Assembly: GCF_900101745.1 (NCBI RefSeq)
Contig: NZ_FNAD01000003.1
Location: forward strand, 310,001-374,000
Source: Glycomyces harbinensis
GTDB taxonomy: Bacteria > Actinomycetota > Actinomycetes > Mycobacteriales > Micromonosporaceae
DNA: 64,000 bases
Direction of reading: 5' to 3'
Part shown: positions 48,890-57,097 of the stretch, piece by piece
Position numbering within the stretch: the stretch's first letter is position 1
How the letters are laid out: each line of letters begins with the position of its first letter
Program-made: the position numbers and the translations under genes
Notes under the pieces: generated by a model
What the model was told of the DNA's origin: nothing
The model's input: only the letters and a program-made list of their open reading frames with translations
The model's database searches: none

Positions 48890-49546
48890 ATGATCCCCGA
48901 CCCGGCAGTGCTGCACCCGATGACCGGGCAGCCGCGAGTGGTCTTCCTCAAGCCGCTCGTCGAGTCCGAGAAGATCGACGTCGGCGACTACACGTACTAC
49001 GACGACCCGGACGACGCGACCGCGTTCGAGGAGAAGAACGTCCTCTACTCCTACGGCCCCGAGAAGCTCGTGATCGGCCGCTACTGCGCGATCGCCACCG
49101 GCACCAGGTTCCTCATGGCCGGCGCCGACCACCCCATGCAGGGCGTCTCTACGTTCCCCTTCGCGATCTTCGGCGGCGAGTGGACCGAGAAGACCCTCGA
49201 CATCGTCATGGCCGGCGGCAGCCGCGGCGACACCGTCGTCGGCAACGACGTCTGGTTCGGCTACCAGGCCCTGATCATGCCCGGCGTGACCATCGGCGAC
49301 GGCGCGATCATCGCCTCCGGCGCCGTGGTCACCGGCGACGTCGCGCCTTACACGATCGTCGGCGGCAACCCCGCCAAGCCGATCCGCCGCCGCTACGACG
49401 ACGCCGAGGTCGAGCTGCTGCTGCGCGCCGCCTGGTGGGACTGGCCGGTCGAACTGGTCACCGAGCACGCCCGCACGATCATGTCCGGCACTCCGGCCGA
49501 CATCGCGGCCATCGCCGCCGCGAACGGACGGGAGCGGGCCCTTTGA
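48890..49546 (+). CDS. CatB/Vat-like xenobiotic acetyltransferase
   Basis: 218-aa left-handed beta-helix (hexapeptide repeat) acetyltransferase. Family signs are YSYGPEKLVIGRYCAIATGTRFLM in two blocks, AGADHPM with the catalytic His, GNDVWFGYQALIMPGVTIGDGAIIASGAVVT and YTIVGGNPAKPIRRRY. Relatives acetylate streptogramin A or chloramphenicol, but many chromosomal members have unknown substrates. GAAAGGAA is a good RBS for ATG 48890. Monocistronic; a terminator follows about 100 bases later. Confidence 0.86.
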   Translation: MIPDPAVLHPMTGQPRVVFLKPLVESEKIDVGDYTYYDDPDDATAFEEKNVLYSYGPEKLVIGRYCAIATGTRFLMAGADHPMQGVSTFPFAIFGGEWTEKTLDIVMAGGSRGDTVVGNDVWFGYQALIMPGVTIGDGAIIASGAVVTGDVAPYTIVGGNPAKPIRRRYDDAEVELLLRAAWWDWPVELVTEHARTIMSGTPADIAAIAAANGRERAL

Positions 49547-49649
49547 GCGCCTCCGACCCCACCGCGGTCCGCGCCTCCGGACCGTACGCGATCACCGCCG
49601 GCGGGGCCGCCCCGGAGACCGGCTCGCTCGCGCCGCGCCGAACGCTGAA

Positions 49650-49675
49650 GAGGGCCGGTCGCGCGACCGGCCCTC
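49650..49675. terminator. Bidirectional terminator between acetyltransferase and sod
   Basis: Perfect 26-base palindrome with arms GAGGGCCGGTCGC/GCGACCGGCCCTC. Confidence 0.78.
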
Positions 49676-49686
49676 TCACCACGCCT

Positions 49687-50289
49687 TCAGGACGCGGTCG
49701 CCGCCGCGTACCGCGCGGCCACGTCCTGCCAGTTCACGACCTCCCACATCGCCTTCACGAAGTCGGGGCGGACGTTCTTGTACTGCAGGTAGTACGCGTG
49801 CTCCCACGCGTCGAACGCCAGCAGCGGCACCGAGCTCTGCGCGACGTTCCCGTGGTGGTCGTAGACCTGCTCCACGATGAGCCGCTTCGAGGTCGGCTCG
49901 AACGAGAGCACGCCCCAGCCCGAGCCCTGCACCAGCGTGGTCGCCGCCGACAGCTGCCCGTGGAAGCCCTCGAACGAGCCGAAGTACTCGTCGATCGCCT
50001 CGGCCAGGTCGCCCTCGGGACGGCCGCCGCCGTCCGGGCTCATGTTCTCCCAGTAGAGGGAGTGCAGGACGTGCCCCGAGACGTTGAACGCGAGGGTCTT
50101 CTCCAGGCCCACGATGCCCGAGAAGTCGCCCTTGTCGCGCGCCTCGTCGATGCGCTCGATCATGTCGTTGGCGCCCTTGACGTACGCCGCGTGGTGCTTG
50201 TCGTGGTGCAGTTCGAGGATGTGCCCGTTGATGTGCGGCTCCAGCGAGCCGTAGTCGTAGGGCAGGTCGGGAAGCGTGTAGACGGTCAT
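49687..50289 (-). CDS. Iron/manganese superoxide dismutase
   Basis: 200 aa. The metal ligands are His28 (LELHHDKHH), His76 ([10 protein letters not shown]), Asp160 and His164 (DAWEHAYY). Tyr and Gln positions near the metal are as in Fe/Mn SODs; which metal is used cannot be told by eye. AGAGG precedes the ATG by about 7 bases. An exact Nur-type box lies 53 bases upstream, matching the control of Streptomyces iron SOD (SodF) by nickel. This predicts a nickel SOD elsewhere in the genome. Confidence 0.95.
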   Translation of the reverse strand: MTVYTLPDLPYDYGSLEPHINGHILELHHDKHHAAYVKGANDMIERIDEARDKGDFSGIVGLEKTLAFNVSGHVLHSLYWENMSPDGGGRPEGDLAEAIDEYFGSFEGFHGQLSAATTLVQGSGWGVLSFEPTSKRLIVEQVYDHHGNVAQSSVPLLAFDAWEHAYYLQYKNVRPDFVKAMWEVVNWQDVAARYAAATAS

Positions 50290-50341
50290 CGTCGCCTCTC
50301 TGTTCCGTGGCAGTACGAATGTTGCCGCCACTCTCGCACAG

Positions 50342-50358
50342 TTGCAAAACTGTTGCAA
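50342..50358. promoter_or_regulatory. Nur-type operator upstream of sod
   Basis: TTGCAA-AACTG-TTGCAA. This fits the published Streptomyces Nur consensus tTGCaa-N5-ttGCAA at every position. A second fold, TGTTGC-AATA-GCAACA (50351-50366), overlaps it. Confidence 0.72.
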
Positions 50359-50450
50359 TAGCAACAGGCCTGCATGAAGCGTGATCCCCGTCGTCTTAGG
50401 ACCTGCGGACGAGGCGCCCGGGATGCCTGGGCGCGCAACGCCATCGCGCC

Positions 50451-51578
50451 TCAGCGCGACAGCCGCCTGATCCCCTCCACGATCCCCGGCAGCACCTCCA
50501 GGAACCGCTCGACCTCCTCCTCGGTCGTCTCCCGGTGCAGCGACACCCGCACGTTCCCGTGGCTGAGCACCCCCATCGCCTGGAGCACGTGCGAGGGCCG
50601 CAGCCGCGTCGACGCGCACGCCGACCCCGACGACACCGCGAAGCCCGCCCGGTTCAACTCCGTCAGCAGCACCTCGCCGTCCACCCCCAGGCAGGAGAAC
50701 GTCACGATGTGCGGCAGCCGGTCCACCGGATCGCCCGGCAGCTCCACCTCCGGGATCGTCTCGGCGATGTGCTCGCGGATCTGCTCGGTCAGCGCCCGCG
50801 CCCGCTTCGACAACTCCTCGCGCTCGGACACGACCGCGCGCAGCGACGCCGCCGCGGCCACCGCCGCCGGAACGTCGACCTCCCCGATCGCCTCACGGAT
50901 CGAGGAGTCCTCGCCAGGGAACGGATTGCGCCACCGCGTGCCCTTGCGCACCACCAGGATCCCCGCCCCGGACAGCCCGCCCCACTTGCGCGCGCTGGCC
51001 GCCAGCACCGACCAGCCCTCGGGCACCGGCTCCCACGGCAGGCTCGCCGCCGCGTCGCACACCAGCGGCACGCCGCCGAGGTTCGCCGCGATCGCCGCGA
51101 TCGGCTGCCGGGTCCCCACCTCGTGGTTCGCACTCTGGATCGCCAGCACCGAGGCGTCCTCGACCCCCGCGAGCGGATCGGCGTCCACCCGCCCGAACCG
51201 GTCCACCGGCACGCTCGCCGACCCGCCGCGCGCCGCGCGCCCCCGGCTGTCGAACCACTGTGCCGCGTGCAGCACCGACGAGTGTTCGACCGCGCCGTAC
51301 ACGAGCGGACCCGGCTCGCTCCGACCCGCGATCACGCCCAGTATCCCGGCGTGCACCGCCTGTGTCCCGCTCGATGTGAAAGTGACCTCATCAGGGCTGA
51401 CGCCCAGGGACGCGGCCGCCGACTGCCGGGCGGCGTCGAGCAGCATCCGCGACCGCCTGCCCAATGTGTACAGTCGGCCCGGGCCCGCCCAGCCCTCCGA
51501 CAAAGCCGCAGCATAGGCGTCGCGCGCCGCCGGATGGGGCGGCTGCGCGGTCGCGCCGTCGAAGTAGGTCTCGGTCAC
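50451..51578 (-). CDS. Cysteine desulfurase (IscS/NifS-like)
   Basis: 375-aa PLP enzyme releasing sulfur from cysteine. The PLP lysine is in ASARKWGG (usual form is HK), and the persulfide cysteine is in [18 protein letters not shown] and [16 protein letters not shown] are also typical. The family range is 380-400 aa. It is probably leaderless, with TAGATT six bases before the GTG. It may supply sulfur for Fe-S clusters or tRNA thiolation; the trmU and isc/suf genes are not in the window. Confidence 0.92.
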   Translation of the reverse strand: MTETYFDGATAQPPHPAARDAYAAALSEGWAGPGRLYTLGRRSRMLLDAARQSAAASLGVSPDEVTFTSSGTQAVHAGILGVIAGRSEPGPLVYGAVEHSSVLHAAQWFDSRGRAARGGSASVPVDRFGRVDADPLAGVEDASVLAIQSANHEVGTRQPIAAIAANLGGVPLVCDAAASLPWEPVPEGWSVLAASARKWGGLSGAGILVVRKGTRWRNPFPGEDSSIREAIGEVDVPAAVAAAASLRAVVSEREELSKRARALTEQIREHIAETIPEVELPGDPVDRLPHIVTFSCLGVDGEVLLTELNRAGFAVSSGSACASTRLRPSHVLQAMGVLSHGNVRVSLHRETTEEEVERFLEVLPGIVEGIRRLSR

Positions 51579-51584
51579 CCTTCC

Positions 51585-51590
51585 AATCTA
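51585..51590 (-). promoter_or_regulatory. -10 box for the cysteine desulfurase gene
   Basis: Minus strand TAGATT, then GGAAGG, then GTG. Confidence 0.55.
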
Positions 51591-51719
51591 GAAGACTCAG
51601 GGCGCCGAACCCAACCCCTTGCACCCGGGGCCCCGGACCAAGCAGTAGGCTCTTGCCGTCAAGATCTGCGCCCTGCCGCCCGCCCGGCGGCGGACGCGGA
51701 GCCGAGCGCTGAGAAAGGC

Positions 51720-52640
51720 ATGAGACAGGTGGTCGGAAAACCGTCCCGAGAACGTCGCGGCCGAGCCCGCCGCGCGATAGGTCTCACCGGGATCGCCGCG
51801 ATGCTCCCAATCGTGCTCGCGGGGTGCAGCCTTGACGACGCCTTTTACCTGGGTTGGCCGCGCACGCGCCCCACGACGCAGTCCGAGCAGATGTTCGACC
51901 TGTGGATCGGCTCGACGATCGCGGCCCTCGCGGTCGGCGTCATCGTCTGGGGCCTGACGTTCTGGTGCATCGCCGCCTACAAGAAGAAGGACAGCGACAC
52001 CGAGCTGCCCCGGCAGACCAAGTACAACCTGCCCGCCGAGCTCACCTTCACGGCGCTGCCGTTCGTGCTCATCGGCATCCTGTTCTACTACACCGTGGTC
52101 GTGCAGGACAACGTCACCGAGATGAGCGACGAGCCCTCCTCCTGCACCGAGATCACCGCGTTCAAGTGGAACTGGCAGTTCACCTACACCGATGAGAACT
52201 GCGACCCCCTCACCGGCGCCGACGGCCAGCCCGTCGTCGAGACCGGCGACTCGGACTACATCCCGATCATCGTGGTCCCCAACCAGGACGACGTCCGCTT
52301 CGAGGCCACCGCCGAGGACGTCATCCACTCGTTCTGGGTCCCCGACATGCTCTTCAAGCGCGACGTGATCCCGGGCGGCGAGGCGCAGACCACCCGCTGG
52401 GAGGTCGACTTCAACTCCGAGGGCACCTTCGTCGGCAGGTGCGCCGAACTCTGCGGCGCCTACCACGCCTTCATGAACTTCGAGATGCGCGTGGTCTCCC
52501 CGGAGGACTACGAGACCTTCGTGAACGCCCGCATCGAGGGCGCCTCGACGCCCGAGGCGCTGGAGCTGATCGGCCAGGACGCGTACGCCACGACCACGCA
52601 CCCGTTCGACACCGCCCCGGCCTCGGGCGAAGCGAGCTAG
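51720..52640 (+). CDS. ctaC: Cytochrome c oxidase subunit II
   Basis: 306-aa lipoprotein-type subunit II of the aa3 oxidase. A twin-Arg-like basic N-terminus leads to a lipobox VLAGC, then two membrane helices (about 60-85 and 105-125) and the CuA cupredoxin domain. The CuA ligands are in CAELCGAYHAFMNFEM plus His in VIHSFWVPD. An acidic insert (about 140-180) is typical of actinobacterial CtaC. GAGAAAGG precedes ATG 51720. It is followed by ctaF after nine bases; ctaD and ctaE are elsewhere. Confidence 0.95.
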   Translation: MRQVVGKPSRERRGRARRAIGLTGIAAMLPIVLAGCSLDDAFYLGWPRTRPTTQSEQMFDLWIGSTIAALAVGVIVWGLTFWCIAAYKKKDSDTELPRQTKYNLPAELTFTALPFVLIGILFYYTVVVQDNVTEMSDEPSSCTEITAFKWNWQFTYTDENCDPLTGADGQPVVETGDSDYIPIIVVPNQDDVRFEATAEDVIHSFWVPDMLFKRDVIPGGEAQTTRWEVDFNSEGTFVGRCAELCGAYHAFMNFEMRVVSPEDYETFVNARIEGASTPEALELIGQDAYATTTHPFDTAPASGEAS

Positions 52641-52649
52641 GAGAGCGAC

Positions 52650-53096
52650 ATGAAAACCGAGCACCGCCTCTTCGCCATCGTCATGGTCTTCATGTTCCTG
52701 TTCGCCGCCGGCTACGGGTACTGGACCTACATCAACGACAACCCGGCCTACGGCAGGCCGAACCACGTCGAATGGGTCGGCACCATCGGCCTGATCTTCT
52801 CGGGACTGCTCACCGGCATGGTGTGGCTGGTCTTCTGGGTGATCTCGCGCCGCATCGACCCGCGCCCGGAGGACCGCCCCGACGGCGAGATCTCCGACGT
52901 CTCCGGCGAGGTCGGCTTCTTCAGCCCCGGCTCGTACTGGCCGCTGGGCCTGGCCCTGACCGCCGTCATCACCGGCGTGGGCGTCGTCTTCTGGCTGCCG
53001 TGGCTCATCACGGCGGGCGGCGTGGCGCTCCTGTTCGCCGTCGGCGGCCTGACGTTCGAGTACTACACGGGCACCCGCAAGCTCGGCCCGCAGTAA
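52650..53096 (+). CDS. ctaF: Cytochrome c oxidase subunit IV (actinobacterial type)
   Basis: 148 aa with four helices (about 7-25, 38-62, 90-108, 112-135). KTEHRLFAIVMVFMFLFAAGYGYW and YEWVGTIGL-type text in HVEWVGTIGLIFSG match actinobacterial CtaF. It is co-transcribed with ctaC, as in M. tuberculosis. A long-looped terminator follows. Confidence 0.93.
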   Translation: MKTEHRLFAIVMVFMFLFAAGYGYWTYINDNPAYGRPNHVEWVGTIGLIFSGLLTGMVWLVFWVISRRIDPRPEDRPDGEISDVSGEVGFFSPGSYWPLGLALTAVITGVGVVFWLPWLITAGGVALLFAVGGLTFEYYTGTRKLGPQ

Positions 53097-53102
53097 CGCA
53101 GC

Positions 53103-53169
53103 CGAAAGGCCCGGAGCTCAACCGATTTACGGCTCGCAAGCATCGCCGCGGTTCGCTCCGGGCCTTTCG
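53103..53169 (+). terminator. Terminator after ctaF, with a dispersed repeat in its loop
   Basis: 15-bp perfect stem CGAAAGGCCCGGAGC/GCTCCGGGCCTTTCG, loop of 37 bases. The loop contains a copy of the dispersed GGCTCGCAAGC element. Confidence 0.75.
53124..53148 (+). repeat. Short dispersed repeat, copy 2
   Basis: Core ACGGCTCGCAAGC then ATCGCCG; 23 of 25 bases identical with 2195-2219. Confidence 0.65.
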
Positions 53170-53223
53170 CCTTGCCCCTTCCGGCGGCCCAGCGCGCCGC
53201 AGAAGCCCGTTCGGCCCCTTAGG

Positions 53224-53229
53224 TAGGGT
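53224..53229 (+). promoter_or_regulatory. -10 box for the NUDIX gene
   Basis: TAGGGT, six bases, then GTG 53236. Confidence 0.55.
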
Positions 53230-53235
53230 GTGGCG

Positions 53236-53775
53236 GTGACTCCCTCTGTGCAGCGCCGCAAGGCGCCGCTGCTGCGGCGCGTGATCGGCACGGTCTTCTA
53301 CAACCTGCCGCACCCGATGCGCCGGCGGATCGTCCGGATCGTGACGCCCACTTACACGCTCGGCTCCGTCGTCCTCGTCATGGACGAGGACCGCGAGCAC
53401 CTGCTGATGCTGCGCCAGCCGCCGGGGCGACGCTGGACCCTCCCGGCGGGCCTGCTCAACCGCAACGAGACGCCGCTCCAAGGAGCCCGCAGGGAGCTCA
53501 ACGAGGAGACCGGCATCGAAGCCGACTTCGACGAACTCGTCCCAGCCGATCCGTGCGCCGTGGTCCACACCCACGGCAGATGGGTCGACAACGTCTTCCG
53601 CCTCGTCCGCGACCCGTCCCAGACGCAGGTCATCGTGGACGGCCACGAAGTCTGGGACGCCGCCTGGCAGAGGGCCGACGACCTCCCCGAAATGACCCGG
53701 GCGACGGCGAAACTCCTGTCCCACTACGGCCTGGGCCCCCTCGCCGCCGAAGCGGACGACCCGACCACAGCCTGA
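53236..53775 (+). CDS. NUDIX hydrolase
   Basis: 179 aa. The NUDIX box is complete: G-LLNRN-E-TPLQGAR-REL-NE-ETGI (about residues 71-93). The N-terminus has a basic stretch. Substrates are nucleoside diphosphates linked to another group; which one is unknown. I prefer GTG 53236 to GTG 53230 since only the former lies six bases after the -10 box, as in many genes here. Confidence 0.85.
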   Translation: MTPSVQRRKAPLLRRVIGTVFYNLPHPMRRRIVRIVTPTYTLGSVVLVMDEDREHLLMLRQPPGRRWTLPAGLLNRNETPLQGARRELNEETGIEADFDELVPADPCAVVHTHGRWVDNVFRLVRDPSQTQVIVDGHEVWDAAWQRADDLPEMTRATAKLLSHYGLGPLAAEADDPTTA

Positions 53776-53864
53776 GGTCCCTCCAGGGTGCCGACGCCGA
53801 ACGCGAAGAGGCGGCCGCCCGCGACTTCGCAGGCGAACGCCTCCGCCGAAGACGATCGAGGGAA

Positions 53865-54249
53865 CGAGTCGGCCGGTACGCCGGATTCTGTCGTTGAGCG
53901 GCCATCCATCTAGGCGCGCCGTCGCCGGCGTGCTCGAGCGGTCTACCCGCGAAGGCACCCCTGCGGGTTCGGGCGGGCCGCCCTCAAGCCTTCGCGCAGA
54001 GCCTCGCGGCTCCTCTTGACCTTGCTCCGGGTGGGGTTTACCTAGCCGCCGCCGTCACCGGCGGCGCTGGTGGTCTCTTACACCACCGTTTCACCCTTAC
54101 CGGCCGAAGCCGGCGGTCTGATTTCTGTGGCACTGTCCCGCGGGTCGCCCCGGGTTGCCGTTAACAACCACCCTGCCCTGTGGAGTCCGGACGTTCCTCG
54201 ACACTGACGGTCTCCCGTCACTGTCGCGACCGCCTGGCCGACTCGTCCC
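53865..54249 (-). ncRNA. rnpB: RNase P RNA, bacterial type A
   Basis: On the minus strand the 5' end GGGACGAGTCGGCC pairs with GGCCGACTCG near 53865 (helix P1). The universal core GAGGAACGTCCGGACTCC and, near the 3' end, ACAGAATCCGG are present, with GGTAAACCCCACCCGGAGCAA and AAGGGTGAAACGGTGG (J11/12-type) between. The length of about 385 nt is right for actinobacteria. Ends are set by helix P1 and a -10 box (TACGCT) at about 54263-54258, so they may shift by a few bases. It is the catalytic RNA that trims tRNA 5' leaders. Confidence 0.93.
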
Positions 54250-54257
54250 AGCGGTAA

Positions 54258-54267
54258 AGCGTACGCT
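54258..54267. promoter_or_regulatory. Palindromic -10 box shared by rnpB and the TSUP gene
   Basis: AGCGTACGCT reads TACGCT on both strands, 8 bases before the rnpB 5' end on the minus strand and 9 bases before ATG 54277 on the plus strand. Confidence 0.5.
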
Positions 54268-54276
54268 GCCGGAGCC

Positions 54277-55035
54277 ATGAACTTGCTCCAGGTCTCCGCG
54301 CTGCTCCTCGCGGGCCTCCTCGGCGGCGGCCTCAACGCCGTGGCCGGCGGCGGCTCCCTCATCACGTACCCGACGCTGATGGCCGTCGGCGTCCCGCCGC
54401 TCTATGCCAACGCCACCAACGGCATCGCCGTCGCCCCCGCCTACGCGGCGGCCGCGTTCGGCTCCCGCGAGAACCTCCGCGGCCAGCGCCGCAGGGCCCT
54501 CTCGCTGATCCCCACGGCCATGGTCGCCTCGGTCTGCGGCGCCCTGCTGCTGCTCAACACCCCGCACTCGGTCTTCGAGGCGATCGTGCCGTTCCTGGTG
54601 CTCGCCGCCACGCTGCTCATGGCCGTCGGCCCCTGGATCAACCGCAAGGTCACCGGCCGCAACGGCGGCCGGGCGCTCCACCCGGCGGCGCTGCACGTCG
54701 GCGTCTTCGCGGGCTGCCTCTACGGCTCCTACTTCAACGCGGCGCTCGGCCTCATCCTCATGGCCGTCATCGCCATGAGCGTCAGCGAGAAGCTCGTCCG
54801 CATCGGGGCCCTCAAGAACTTCTGCACGATGCTCGTCGGCGTCGTCACCTGCGTCGTCTACGGCATCTGGGCCGAGGTCGACTGGCTCGCCATCGGCGTC
54901 CTGGTGCCCGCCACGTTCATCGGCGGCTACCTCGGCGCCCGCGTGTTCCAGAAGATCCCCGAGCGCCCCCTGCGGATCGCGATCGTCGTCTACGGCCTGA
55001 TCCTGTCGGCGATCCTGCTGGTCCGGTCCTTCTAG
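54277..55035 (+). CDS. TSUP-family (TauE/SafE) membrane transporter
   Basis: 252 aa with about eight helices in two related halves, the usual TSUP length. LLGGGLNAVAGGGSLITYPTLMA and FAGCLYGSYFNAALGLILM carry the paired G-rich motifs. Relatives export or import sulfite, sulfonates, thiosulfate or related anions; substrate unknown here. GGAG lies 3-6 bases before the ATG. Confidence 0.87.
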   Translation: MNLLQVSALLLAGLLGGGLNAVAGGGSLITYPTLMAVGVPPLYANATNGIAVAPAYAAAAFGSRENLRGQRRRALSLIPTAMVASVCGALLLLNTPHSVFEAIVPFLVLAATLLMAVGPWINRKVTGRNGGRALHPAALHVGVFAGCLYGSYFNAALGLILMAVIAMSVSEKLVRIGALKNFCTMLVGVVTCVVYGIWAEVDWLAIGVLVPATFIGGYLGARVFQKIPERPLRIAIVVYGLILSAILLVRSF

Positions 55036-55050
55036 AGGGACTTCGCTCCT

Positions 55051-55122
55051 GGGCTTCCTGTTCGGCTTCGCCCCCGAGCTTTCTGTTCGGCTTCGCCCCC
55101 GAGCTTTCTGTTCGGCTTCGCC
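55051..55122 (+). repeat. Three tandem 25-bp repeats between TSUP gene and nadE
   Basis: Units at 55051-55075, 55076-55100 and 55101-55122 share CTGTTCGGCTTCGCC; units 2 and 3 are identical over 22 bases (GAGCTTTCTGTTCGGCTTCG plus CC), unit 1 differs at two positions. Confidence 0.85.
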
Positions 55123-55166
55123 GAAGTCACATGACGCGGCGCGCCCGGACGCGGAAGAATAGGGCC

Positions 55167-56918
55167 ATGCCGACGCTCCGTATCGCACTCGCCCAGGACA
55201 ACCCGGTGGTAGGCGACCTCGACCGCAACGCCGACCTCATCAGGCGGGCCGCCACCGCCGCGACCGCCGCGGGGGCCCACCTGCTGGCCACCGGGGAGCA
55301 GTCGCTCACCGGCTACCCCGTCGAAGACCTCGCCCTGCGCCACTCCTTCGTGGAGGCCAGCCGCGAGCGCCTCGTCCGCCTCGCCGCCGAACTCGCCGAG
55401 GACGGGAACGGCGCCCTCCCGGTGGCCGTGGGCTACCTCGACGCGGACGGGCCCATCCCCGCGAGCATCGGATCGGTGGGCGGGCGCGGCATTCGCAATG
55501 CGCTGGCGCTCATTCAGGACGGCAAGATCCTGTTCCGCTACTACAAGCGCCACTTTCCGAACTACGGCGTCTTCGACGAGGAGCGTTATTTCGTTCCCGG
55601 GCACGAATTGCACCTCGCCCGCATCGGCGGGGTCGACGTGGCCTTCACCATCTGCGAGGACATCTGGGGCGGCGTCCCGTTCACCGCCGCGGCCGAGGCC
55701 GGGGCCGGCCTGGTGGTCAATGTGAACGCCTCGCCGTACGAGCAGGGCAAGCAGGAGCGCCGCCTCGCGGTCGTGCGCGAGCGCGCCGCCGAGGTCGACG
55801 CGCCCATCGCGTACCTCAACATCGTCGGCGGCCAGGACGACCTGGTCTTCGACGGCGGCTCGGTCATCGTCGGCGCCGACGGGAAGGTCCTCGCCTCGGC
55901 CCGCCGGTTCGCCTCCGAACTCCTGATCACCGACGTGGAGGTCGCCGCCGCGGCCGGCGGCGACGTCGCGAACCACTCCTCGACCACGATGAGCACGTCG
56001 CTGCACGTGGTCTCGGAGGGGCCCGCGGCGGTCGAGACGCGCATCGAGCCCTCGTACGCGCCGGAGCTGGACCGCCTGGAGGAGATCTGGGAGGCCCTGC
56101 GCCTGGGCCTGGGCGACTATGTGGAGAAGAACGGCTTCGCGTCGGTCATCTTCGGGCTCTCGGGCGGCATCGACTCGGCCCTGACGGCCGTGCTCGCGCG
56201 CGACGCGATCGGCGCCGACCGCGTCCACGTGGTCTCGATGCCCAGCCAGTACTCGTCCTCGCACTCGATCGACGACGCCGCCGACCTCGCGCAGCGCTGC
56301 GGCCTGCACTACTCGGTGGAGACGATCCAGCCGATCGTGGACTCCTACCTCGCCGAGATCGCGATCTCGGGGCTCGCGGTGGAGAACCTCCAGGCGCGCG
56401 TGCGCGGGAGCCTGCTCATGGCCCTGTCGAACCAGCACGGGCACCTGGTGCTCGCGCCGGGCAACAAGAGCGAGTACGCCGTGGGCTACTCGACGATCTA
56501 CGGCGACGCGGTCGGCGGTTTCGCGCCGATCAAGGACGTGCTGAAGACCCTCGTCTACGAGCTCGCGACCTGGCGCAACGAGAAGGCCCGGAGCCTGGGC
56601 GAGACCGAGCCGATCCCGGAGAACACGATCCTCAAGCCCCCGAGCGCCGAGCTGCGACCGGACCAGAAGGACTCCGACTCGCTGCCCGACTACGAGGTGC
56701 TGGACGGCATCCTCACCGGTTACGTCGACGGCGACGCGGGGCGCGAGGACCTGGTCGAGCAGGGCTACCCGGCCGACGTGGTGGACCGGATCGCCGGCCT
56801 GGTGGACCGCGCCGAGTACAAGCGCCGCCAGTCGGCGCCCGGCACGAAGATCACCGTCAAGTCCTTCGGCCGCGACCGCCGCCTGCCGATCACGAACCAC
56901 TTCCGAGGGAAGCAGTAG
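55167..56918 (+). CDS. nadE: Glutamine-dependent NAD+ synthetase
   Basis: 583 aa. The N-terminal nitrilase-type glutaminase domain (about 1-270) has Glu44 (GEQSLTGYP), Lys in YYKRHFPNYG and Cys in TICEDIWGG. The C-terminal synthetase (about 300-583) has the ATP P-loop SGGIDSALTA and GNKSEYAVGYSTIYGD. It amidates deamido-NAD in the last step of NAD synthesis, downstream of NadA. Two-domain NadE of this length is normal for glutamine-using enzymes. AAGAAT six bases before the ATG suggests a leaderless mRNA. Confidence 0.95.
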   Translation: MPTLRIALAQDNPVVGDLDRNADLIRRAATAATAAGAHLLATGEQSLTGYPVEDLALRHSFVEASRERLVRLAAELAEDGNGALPVAVGYLDADGPIPASIGSVGGRGIRNALALIQDGKILFRYYKRHFPNYGVFDEERYFVPGHELHLARIGGVDVAFTICEDIWGGVPFTAAAEAGAGLVVNVNASPYEQGKQERRLAVVRERAAEVDAPIAYLNIVGGQDDLVFDGGSVIVGADGKVLASARRFASELLITDVEVAAAAGGDVANHSSTTMSTSLHVVSEGPAAVETRIEPSYAPELDRLEEIWEALRLGLGDYVEKNGFASVIFGLSGGIDSALTAVLARDAIGADRVHVVSMPSQYSSSHSIDDAADLAQRCGLHYSVETIQPIVDSYLAEIAISGLAVENLQARVRGSLLMALSNQHGHLVLAPGNKSEYAVGYSTIYGDAVGGFAPIKDVLKTLVYELATWRNEKARSLGETEPIPENTILKPPSAELRPDQKDSDSLPDYEVLDGILTGYVDGDAGREDLVEQGYPADVVDRIAGLVDRAEYKRRQSAPGTKITVKSFGRDRRLPITNHFRGKQ

Positions 56919-56928
56919 CCGTTTCGCT

Positions 56929-56951
56929 CCCCCCGGCCCGAGGCCGGGGGG
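56929..56951 (+). terminator. Terminator after nadE
   Basis: 10-bp stem CCCCCCGGCC/GGCCGGGGGG, loop CGA. Confidence 0.78.
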
Positions 56952-56953
56952 AA

Positions 56954-56986
56954 TATGTCACATCCATGTTGCGGAAGCGTGACATA
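56954..56986. promoter_or_regulatory. Inverted repeat upstream of panB
   Basis: TATGTCAC, 17 bases, GTGACATA: perfect 8-bp arms about 110 bases before the panB ATG, in an AT-rich patch. Possible regulator site; the regulator is unknown. Confidence 0.5.
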
Positions 56987-57013
56987 CATATCGATGAGCG
57001 TTAGTTTTGTCTT

Positions 57014-57032
57014 GGCGAAGCTTGCAAGCCGC
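57014..57032 (-). repeat. Short dispersed repeat, diverged inverted copy 3
   Basis: On the minus strand GCGGCTTGCAAGCTTCGCC; about 16 of 19 bases agree with the copies at 2195 and 53124. Confidence 0.45.
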
Positions 57033-57097
57033 CAGTGTGCAGAGCGATTACCCGGGGACCGGCGAGCCGGCCACGAGGAGATTCTGGAGCTACGACG

